Shown here: positions 1 through 4,162 of the stretch, in pieces
How positions within the stretch are numbered: position 1 is the stretch's first letter
Layout: each line of letters begins with the position of its first letter
DNA from: CAYUVA01 sp964448115 [NCBI: uncultured bacterium]
GTDB lineage: Bacteria; CAYUVA01
Direction of reading: 5' to 3'
Length of the DNA stretch: 5,999 nucleotides
Assembly (NCBI GenBank): GCA_964448115.1
Contig: CAYUVA010000074.1
Span: 1-5,999, forward strand
Notes under the pieces: generated by a model
Databases searched by the model: none
The model's input: the letters and a program-made list of their open reading frames with translations, nothing else
Told to the model about the DNA's origin: nothing
Made by a program: the position numbers and the translations under genes

Positions 1-60
1 ACGCTCACGGCTCGGTTATATATATATTGACCGCTCGCTTACGCTCCTCCCGCTGGAGTC
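1..60. repeat. Partial repeat with GCTCGCTTACGCTC motif
   Basis: The 15-mer CGCTCGCTTACGCTC at 32-46 recurs exactly at 162-176, inside the right arm of the neighbouring inverted-repeat element. An alternating TA run (about 18-29) lies before it. This stretch may be the end of another copy of a related element that extends past the left edge of the window. Nothing coding is visible here. Confidence 0.4.
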
Positions 61-77
61 TGTCTCAAACCCCCCAC

Positions 78-194
78 CTGTCATCCCGAGCGGAGCGGAA
101 CAAAGTGAAGCGAAGTCGAGGGATCTCTGTAAGGTATTGTAAATAAAGAGATTCCTCGACTCGCTCGCTTACGCTCACTCGCTCGGAATGACAG
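78..194. repeat. Inverted-repeat element, MITE-like, about 117 bp
   Basis: The left arm (78-128) begins CTGTCATCCCGAGCG and ends GTCGAGGGATCTCT. The right arm (147-194) is its imperfect inverse, beginning AGAGATTCCTCGAC and ending CGCTCGGAATGACAG. The outer parts pair well and the middle of each arm diverges, with an insertion of a few bases in the left arm. The central loop (129-146) is AT-rich. A transcript would fold into a long hairpin. Repeats of this GTCATTCCGAGCG type are common and dispersed in many environmental bacterial genomes; membership in a given family is inferred from memory. No transposase is present, so any movement would need help in trans. Confidence 0.75.
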
Positions 195-347
195 GGTATG
201 GGATTTCTTGGACATTTTGATACAAACTTCGCTGGGAGAGCTGGGTTGAGGGTCTTTCTTTCCTCTATCACTTTATCACGGTATCACTTCCTCTTTGTGC
301 CTTTGTTGTTCAATATGTCTCTATCACTTTATAACTTCCCGTGATTA
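195..347. other. Non-coding spacer with a 14-bp direct repeat
   Basis: No credible gene lies here on either strand. CTCTATCACTTTAT occurs at 263-276 and again at 319-332, and TATCAC is repeated between them. The text between (about 288-310) resembles the CTTTGTGCCTTTG low-complexity spacers of many environmental genomes. The open frame on the - strand across 65-271 reads through the inverted repeat and resembles no protein family. Confidence 0.5.
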
Positions 348-410
348 CTGGCTTCCCGCCTGCGCGGGAATGACAAGGGCTGGATGCCTGCCTGCGCGGG
401 AATGACGAGG
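348..410. repeat. Two copies of a 31-bp CTGGMTKCC-type unit
   Basis: Unit 1 (348-378) and unit 2 (380-410) share the core GCCTGCGCGGGAATGAC and end in AAGG or GAGG. They differ at only a few positions and are one base apart. Each can fold through CCCGCCTGCGCGGG. This is the widespread ATTCCCGCNNNNGCGGGAAT type of dispersed repeat, here as a degenerate tandem pair. Two units without distinct spacers do not make a CRISPR array. Confidence 0.7.
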
Positions 411-473
411 GCGGGATTCCCGCCGGAGTTTACCCCGCACTTGATGCGTCGCGGGCATGATAATAGGGGGGTA
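410..473. repeat. Nested short palindromes after the 31-bp repeats
   Basis: GGCGGGA-T-TCCCGCC (410-424) is a perfect 7-bp inverted repeat with a 1-base centre. TACCCC (431-436) pairs with GGGGTA (468-473) and encloses CCCGCACTTGATGCGTCGCGGG. The block looks like a remnant of the same dispersed repeat family as the units before it. No T-run follows, so it is not a clear terminator. Confidence 0.5.
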
Positions 474-483
474 ATAAACTCCT

Positions 484-531
484 AAACGAGAAACAATAAA
501 CCAAAACACGAGAAAACGAGAAAACGATAAA
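484..531. repeat. A-rich 8-bp tandem repeat
   Basis: ACGAGAAA, ACGAGAAA and ACGATAAA follow each other without gaps at 508-531. A further ACGAGAAA is at 486-493, followed by the degenerate ACAATAAA. The + strand here is strongly purine-rich. The repeat has no coding sense and sits about 100 bp upstream of the osmC relic. Confidence 0.55.
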
Positions 532-591
532 CTTTCCATCGTCTATATTGCTTCTACATTCCGAAGTAATGGATCGCCTTATGAGTGTATT

Positions 592-630
592 TAACATTCG
601 TGATAATGTTATGCTAAATAACAGCATAAC
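592..630 (+). promoter_or_regulatory. Two overlapping dyads with an extended -10 upstream of the osmC relic
   Basis: TAACATT (592-598) and AATGTTA (605-611) form a perfect 7-bp inverted repeat around a 6-bp spacer, a shape typical of a repressor or activator site. GTTATGCT (608-615) and AGCATAAC (623-630) form a second perfect 8-bp dyad with a 7-base loop that ends directly at the ribosome binding site. TGATAATGT (601-609) inside the first dyad fits an extended -10, but no good -35 is seen. Operator function is inferred from the symmetry and the position. osmC/ohr genes are often controlled by oxidant-sensing regulators, though this sequence is not a box I recognise. Confidence 0.4.
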
Positions 631-636
631 AAGGAG
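631..636 (+). promoter_or_regulatory. Ribosome binding site of the osmC relic
   Basis: AAGGAG lies 4 bases before the tandem ATG codons at 641 and 644 (spacer to the second is 7). It fixes the start of the osmC reading frame. It is a far stronger site than anything upstream of the kdsD start at 857. Confidence 0.65.
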
Positions 637-640
637 AAAC

Positions 641-799
641 ATGATGGTTAAAAGAAAAGGCTCAGCGATATGACAGGGAGGTCTAAAATCAGGCAGGGGA
701 ATGGTCAAACTGGTTGGCGGCGCTTTCGAGGGCGCTTACAGCTTCGGTTCAAGGTTCGAGCAAGGCACAGGCACCAAGCCTGATGAACTAATCGCTGCT
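641..799 (+). pseudogene. osmC: osmC N-terminal fragment: internal stop and lost C-terminal two thirds
   Basis: Reading from ATG 641, the frame encodes about 53 codons that match the start of OsmC, the osmotically inducible thiol peroxidase, as I remember the E. coli protein. The matches are RKGSAI, LKSGRG, then YSFGSRFE and GTKPDELIAA, which correspond to KKGQAHW, IKRGKG, YGFNTRFE and GTNPEELIGAA. Codon 11 is TGA (671-673) where the family has Trp, so one TGG-to-TGA change explains it. Conserved Arg (residue 38) and Glu (residue 49) remain. Homology stops after ELIAA, just before the AAHAACFSM segment that carries the first catalytic Cys, so no peroxidase activity is possible. OsmC normally has about 140 residues. 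The frame continues open into kdsD. A remote alternative is a functional short leader peptide of 10 codons (641-673). Confidence 0.8.
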
Positions 800-815
800 A
801 CTATTTTCCTTGATT

Positions 816-844
816 TTGAAAAAATTTCATTAGGCAGCTATGAT
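816..844 (+). promoter_or_regulatory. Putative sigma70-type promoter of kdsD
   Basis: TTGAAA (816-821) and TATGAT (839-844) are 17 bp apart, each one base from consensus. Transcription would start near 851, only about 6 bases before ATG 857. No Shine-Dalgarno sequence precedes that ATG, so a leaderless or nearly leaderless mRNA fits. The promoter lies just after the point where osmC homology ends, as expected for the native upstream region of kdsD. Confidence 0.45.
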
Positions 845-856
845 CGCCCTGTCAAG

Positions 857-1819
857 ATGAAAATGATACTAGACGAGGCAAAAAGGGTTCTTGAGATCGA
901 GGCAGAGGCGATCCTTGCAATAAAGGATCGCCTGAATGCCAGCTTCACTAAGGCGGTAGAACTGATCCTCGAATGCAAAGGAAGAATTATCATCAGCGGC
1001 ATGGGCAAGTCAGGGCTTGTCGGGCGCAAGATCGCCGCCACCCTTGCCAGCACCGGCACACCTGCATTTTTTATTCACCCCGGCGAGGCGATACACGGCG
1101 ACCTGGGCATGATTACAGATGATGACATTCTCCTCGCCATCTCCAAGAGCGGTAATACAGAAGAACTAGCTGCAATACTTCCTTACATCAAGCGGAAAGG
1201 GTTGAAGCTCATCGCAATGGTAGGGAATCTCAACTCGCACCTTGCAAAGGTTGCTGACATCGTGCTAGATGTTACGGTCGCTGAGGAGGCATGCCCACTT
1301 GGACAAGCCCCAACCGCGAGCACTACCGCAGCCTTAGCGCTAGGTGATGCCCTGGCTATCGTGCTTCTGAAGAAGCGGGGTTTCAGGCTGGAGGACTTCG
1401 CATCGCTGCATCCTGGTGGATCACTTGGCAAACGCCTGATCACCCGGGTTGAGGACCTAATGCACACCGGCGATGATATACCATTTGTTTATCCCGATGC
1501 CACGCTTGCTGAAGTGCTGGTGGTGATGACCAGTAAGAAGCTCGGTTGCACCTGTGTAGCCGATAGTGATAACCACCTTCTTGGCATCTTTACCGATGGT
1601 GATCTTAGGAGGCTTCTTCCCACTAAACCAAATCTTGATGCCCTTAAGATAAACGAGATCATGACCCGAAATCCCTCGACCATTGACAAAGACAGCCTGG
1701 CAGTCAAGGCGCTAAAGGTGATGGAGGGACGCATCACGCAGTTGCCCGTGGTCGATTCCAATAATCGCCTTATCGGCATCGTTCATATACACGATCTGCT
1801 AAAAGCAGGTATTGTTTAG
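857..1819 (+). CDS. kdsD: Arabinose-5-phosphate isomerase (KdsD/KpsF/GutQ family)
   Basis: The enzyme interconverts D-ribulose 5-phosphate and D-arabinose 5-phosphate, the first step of Kdo synthesis for lipopolysaccharide or capsule, in the cytoplasm. From ATG 857 it has 320 residues, close to the usual 320-330. An N-terminal SIS domain (about 30-170) holds GMGKSG, ASTGTP, HGDLGM and SGNTEE. EACPLGQAPT and FASLHPGGSLGKRL follow, then two CBS domains (about 200-258 and 266-320) with GIFTDGDLRR and GIVHIHDLLKAG. By recalled alignment to E. coli KdsD, the catalytic K59, E111, E152 and H193 correspond to K51, E103, E144 and H185, all present. The frame is open back to ATG 701, but those 52 extra codons are osmC-derived, so 857 (or 863) is preferred. 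No other kds gene is in the window. The GutQ or KpsF paralogue role cannot be separated by sequence alone. Confidence 0.92.
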   Translation: MKMILDEAKRVLEIEAEAILAIKDRLNASFTKAVELILECKGRIIISGMGKSGLVGRKIAATLASTGTPAFFIHPGEAIHGDLGMITDDDILLAISKSGNTEELAAILPYIKRKGLKLIAMVGNLNSHLAKVADIVLDVTVAEEACPLGQAPTASTTAALALGDALAIVLLKKRGFRLEDFASLHPGGSLGKRLITRVEDLMHTGDDIPFVYPDATLAEVLVVMTSKKLGCTCVADSDNHLLGIFTDGDLRRLLPTKPNLDALKINEIMTRNPSTIDKDSLAVKALKVMEGRITQLPVVDSNNRLIGIVHIHDLLKAGIV

Positions 1820-1831
1820 CTCGGAGAGCTA
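1817..1831. other. Small dyad covering both convergent stop codons
   Basis: TAGCTC (1817-1822), GGA, GAGCTA (1826-1831) is a perfect 6-bp inverted repeat with a 3-base centre. The TAG stops of kdsD (+) and xsc (-) are its two ends. Only 9 bp separate the genes. It is too short and lacks a T-run on either side, so termination is not supported. The transcripts probably overlap. Confidence 0.4.
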
Positions 1832-3562
1832 CTCCTTAACGCTCAGGTGCTTGTACTTTTTAAGATATCGAACCGGTTTCTTGAGTGCATCGCGGCGGAA
1901 AGGCTCAGCAAGAACCTTCGCTCCACCCTCTATGACCGCATCGATAACACAAGGCTCATGCGATGCGACCGCATCCTTGATAACATCCTGTACATCTCGA
2001 TACTCCTCGACGCGATACCCTTTGGCGCCCATATCTTCGGCTATCTTGGCGAAGTTGGGATTATCAGGTAGATTAGTCCCCACAAAGCGATTGGCATAGT
2101 AATCGATCTGATTCTTCTTCTCAGCGCCCCACTCGTGGTTATTGAATACAACAGCGATCACAGGTATCCTCTCCCTGACCGCAGTCATTACCTCGGCAAG
2201 TCCACTGATACCCCAGGCGCCATCCCCTTGCAGGGCAAACACCGGCGCATCCGGCTTGGCTACTTTTGCTCCCAAGGCTGCTCCGTAAGCGAACCCGCAA
2301 TTGCCCCAGGTCAAGGCTGCTATGTGCTGGCGAATATCGTTGAACCTAAGATAACTGTTCGCCATGGAAACGGTATTGCCGATATCAGTCGTTACAATCG
2401 AGCCTCTAGGCATCGCCCGGGACAGTTCCCAAAGCAGTCGCCGCGGGTGCATCAGCTTATTGGTCGATGATGACCAGTTTCTTAGCTCCTCTTGCCAGGC
2501 TTCCTTTTGAGCCTTCACATCAGCGAGCCTTTGCTTATCAGGTTGTGTATCATTATTTTCCTGTTTAAGCATTGTCAGCAGCTCTCTGGAAAATTCCTTG
2601 CAATCAGCCATGATGGGCAATTCAACCCTGCGACTAAGACCGAGCACGCGCAAATTTCTATCTACCTGTATGACCTTGGCGTTTTCCGGCCAGTAATTGA
2701 TATCGTATTGGGGCAGTGTGCCGAATGGTCCCAGCCTACATCCCAAAGCAAGCACAAGATCAGCCTTAGAGATTATTCTCATCGCTGCCTTTGATCCGCA
2801 ATAGCCGATAGGACCGACCGATAAAGGATGATCTGCCGGGAAGGTATCATTGTGGAGATAGCTATTGACCACTGGCGCAGTCAAATATTCAGCCAACTCT
2901 ATCGTCTCCTCAAGTGCATCCCCCTGCGAGACACCACCCCCGGCTAGAATTACAGGATACTTTGCGCTTTTTAACATACTAGCAGCCTGCCTGAGATCAT
3001 CTCTTGAACCAGCGCCAAAGCTTATCAGCGGGGTTTGATAGATTTCATCCTCGCACTCGCCATAGAAGTAGTCCCTTGGGATGTTCAACTGAGTCGGTGC
3101 CAGCTCGTTCTTGGCTATATAGAAGCAGCGCCGTGCCAGCTCAGCCATACGATCCGGTCGATTCACTCGCACCTGATAGACAGTGCTTCGTTCAAACATA
3201 GGGAGTTGATCCAGCTCCTGGAAACCGCCGGTGCCGATCCCCTTGGATCCGGTCTCAGGGGTAATCACCACCACCGGCGAATGTGCCCAGTAGGCAGCTG
3301 TAATAGCTGAGACCATATTGGCGATCCCAGGTCCGTTTTGTCCAATGCAGGTTTGCACTCTGCCGCTCACCCTTGCCATTGCATCAGCAGCATGTGCCGC
3401 AGCCTGTTCATGCGCAACATATATGAAACGGATGCCGGCGGCTGGAAAAAGATCCAGGGCATCCATAAAGGCAGAGCCGACCAATCCGAAACAGACCTCG
3501 ATCCCCTCGGCGACCATGGTCTCAACTAGTGCCTCGCTCGATGTCATTCTCAACTTGCTCAT
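1829..3562 (-). CDS. xsc: Sulfoacetaldehyde acetyltransferase (ThDP-dependent)
   Basis: Xsc (EC 2.3.3.15) converts sulfoacetaldehyde and phosphate to acetyl phosphate and sulfite, the carbon-sulfur cleavage step in taurine, isethionate and sulfoacetate breakdown. The 577 residues follow the acetolactate-synthase fold: an N-terminal Pyr domain with VGSAFMDALDLFPAAGIRF, AHE (Glu 52, the likely cofactor-activating residue) and GQNGPG; a middle domain (about 185-330); and a C-terminal ThDP domain with GDG (446-448) and NN (474-475), the ends of the metal/ThDP motif. Xsc-like stretches include GGFQELDQ, NNHEWGAEK, NRFVGTNL and EPFRRDALKKPV, which set it apart from IlvB. The frame opens at TTG 3568, but AGGAG (3570-3574) is 7 bases from ATG 3562, so that start is chosen. 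No pta, taurine or sulfonate transporter gene is adjacent. A related acyltransferase role is the main alternative. Confidence 0.85.
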   Translation of the reverse strand: MSKLRMTSSEALVETMVAEGIEVCFGLVGSAFMDALDLFPAAGIRFIYVAHEQAAAHAADAMARVSGRVQTCIGQNGPGIANMVSAITAAYWAHSPVVVITPETGSKGIGTGGFQELDQLPMFERSTVYQVRVNRPDRMAELARRCFYIAKNELAPTQLNIPRDYFYGECEDEIYQTPLISFGAGSRDDLRQAASMLKSAKYPVILAGGGVSQGDALEETIELAEYLTAPVVNSYLHNDTFPADHPLSVGPIGYCGSKAAMRIISKADLVLALGCRLGPFGTLPQYDINYWPENAKVIQVDRNLRVLGLSRRVELPIMADCKEFSRELLTMLKQENNDTQPDKQRLADVKAQKEAWQEELRNWSSSTNKLMHPRRLLWELSRAMPRGSIVTTDIGNTVSMANSYLRFNDIRQHIAALTWGNCGFAYGAALGAKVAKPDAPVFALQGDGAWGISGLAEVMTAVRERIPVIAVVFNNHEWGAEKKNQIDYYANRFVGTNLPDNPNFAKIAEDMGAKGYRVEEYRDVQDVIKDAVASHEPCVIDAVIEGGAKVLAEPFRRDALKKPVRYLKKYKHLSVKE

Positions 3563-3569
3563 GTTCAAC

Positions 3570-3574
3570 TCCTG
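3570..3574 (-). promoter_or_regulatory. Ribosome binding site of xsc
   Basis: On the - strand AGGAG is followed by TTGAAC and then ATG (3562-3560). The spacing to ATG is right, while the TTG at 3568 directly abuts the site. This decides the start at 3562. Confidence 0.7.
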
Positions 3575-3600
3575 TAGTAAAAACTTAATGATTCGTCTGT

Positions 3601-3629
3601 AATATAGCCCTTGTTTTCAAATCACGCAA
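3601..3629 (-). promoter_or_regulatory. Possible xsc promoter
   Basis: On the - strand TTGCGT (3629-3624) and TATATT (3606-3601) are 17 bp apart. The -10 is one base from consensus but the -35 is weak. The leader to ATG 3562 would be about 30 bases and includes the AGGAG site. This rests on motif resemblance only. Confidence 0.3.
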
Positions 3630-3720
3630 AGACACAAAAACGCTAAGTAAAAGGAGGAAGTCATAGAATGGGTAAAGTGATAAAGAATTAATAAACCACT
3701 TCACAATGTCCCAGTAGCCA

Positions 3721-3744
3721 AGGCGCTCGCGCAAGCGAGCGCCT
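3721..3744. repeat. Perfect 10-bp hairpin with GCAA tetraloop
   Basis: AGGCGCTCGC (3721-3730), loop GCAA, GCGAGCGCCT (3735-3744) pair without a mismatch. GCAA is a GNRA-type stable tetraloop, so an RNA hairpin on the + strand would be very stable. No T-run follows. It is the first of three inverted repeats in a row. Confidence 0.8.
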
Positions 3745-3747
3745 AAC

Positions 3748-3807
3748 GCGCCCTCCCCCCGCCGAATCATTTGATCTATGCGAAATTCCAAGGCGGGGGG
3801 AGGGCGC
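3748..3807. repeat. Perfect 16-bp GC-rich inverted repeat
   Basis: GCGCCCTCCCCCCGCC (3748-3763) and its exact inverse (3792-3807) enclose a 28-base AT-rich loop. The arms contain a run of six C or six G. The loop itself begins GAAT and has ATTC near its end, which could extend the stem past a small bulge. It starts 3 bp after the preceding hairpin. Confidence 0.85.
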
Positions 3808-3860
3808 ACGCAACCGCCGACATTATTCCTAAGATTATTTCCTTACGTCGGCGGTTGCGT
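3808..3860. repeat. Perfect 14-bp inverted repeat directly abutting the previous one
   Basis: ACGCAACCGCCGAC (3808-3821) and GTCGGCGGTTGCGT (3847-3860) are exact inverses around a 25-base AT-rich loop. The first base of this repeat follows the last base of the 16-bp repeat with no gap. Arm sequence and loop differ from the other two hairpins, so this is not a simple duplication. Confidence 0.85.
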
Positions 3861-3966
3861 CCGAACGCGAGCAAAGCGAGCGCCCAAAAAAGCTCAGGGA
3901 CACACTCCCGATTAGCCATAAAAACAGCCATAGCAAATCAACAGCAGCGAGCGCAAGCGAGCGCCC
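3861..3966. repeat. Short GCGAGCGC repeats
   Basis: AAGCGAGCGCC occurs at 3874-3884 and 3955-3965, and also at 3733-3743 inside the first hairpin. A further GCGAGCGC is at 3947-3954. GAGCGCAAGCGAGCG (3949-3963) differs by one base from the inverse of the 15-mer at 32-46 and 162-176. These link both intergenic regions to one dispersed repeat family. Confidence 0.5.
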
Positions 3967-4150
3967 TACTCACCTCAAACCCCATGGATTATGCCCAATA
4001 AAACCTCTCCAGAGAACATCGTCCATCTTCCAGCAACAATATCTGTCGAGCAGGGGAAAAACTAATCACTGGATCGATATTAAGTATTTATTAAAGTTAT
4101 GTTATCCTTAATCACGATGAGACGATAATATTAAGATGTAATTGACCTGC
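3967..4150. other. AT-rich upstream region of the 4163 gene
   Basis: No gene is seen. The stretch from about 4060 is AT-rich. CGATATTAAG (4075-4084) is partly repeated as ATATTAAG at 4128-4135. GATAAT (4124-4129) could be a -10 with TTATCC (4102-4107) as a weak -35 at 16 bp, but the match is poor. Transcription of the 4163 gene probably begins here, without a promoter I can fix. Confidence 0.3.
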
Positions 4151-4155
4151 AAGGA
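4151..4155 (+). promoter_or_regulatory. Ribosome binding site of the 4163 gene
   Basis: AAGGA is 7 bases before ATG 4163 and supports that start, which also places a signal-like hydrophobic segment at the N terminus. Confidence 0.6.
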
Positions 4156-4162
4156 ACATAAC

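Noticed and set aside
348-410. CRISPR array
   Set aside because: Only two near-identical units, one base apart, with no spacers and no cas genes.
671-673. TGA read as Trp or selenocysteine
   Set aside because: kdsD, xsc and the 4163 gene use TGG for Trp and have no internal TGA. In OsmC-like selenoproteins the replaced residue would be the catalytic Cys, not this Trp, and the gene is truncated anyway.
65-708. Small - strand open frames at 65-271, 345-539 and 430-708
   Set aside because: They read through inverted and tandem repeats, lack ribosome sites and family resemblance.
670-783. 37-codon open frame starting ATG 670, overlapping the TGA as ATGA
   Set aside because: The product is Arg-rich and low in complexity, and it is out of frame with the clear OsmC homology.
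701-856. Counting the 52 codons from ATG 701 as the true KdsD N terminus
   Set aside because: These codons match OsmC, not KdsD, and the start at 857 gives the normal family length of 320 residues.
3721-3860. Rho-independent terminators
   Set aside because: No T-run follows any of the stems on either strand, and the flanking genes diverge from this region.
3585-4001. Open frames at 3585-3809 (-) and 3771-4001 (+)
   Set aside because: Both cross the palindromes, one arm being read in each direction, and encode low-complexity Arg/Pro/Ala-rich text without family resemblance.
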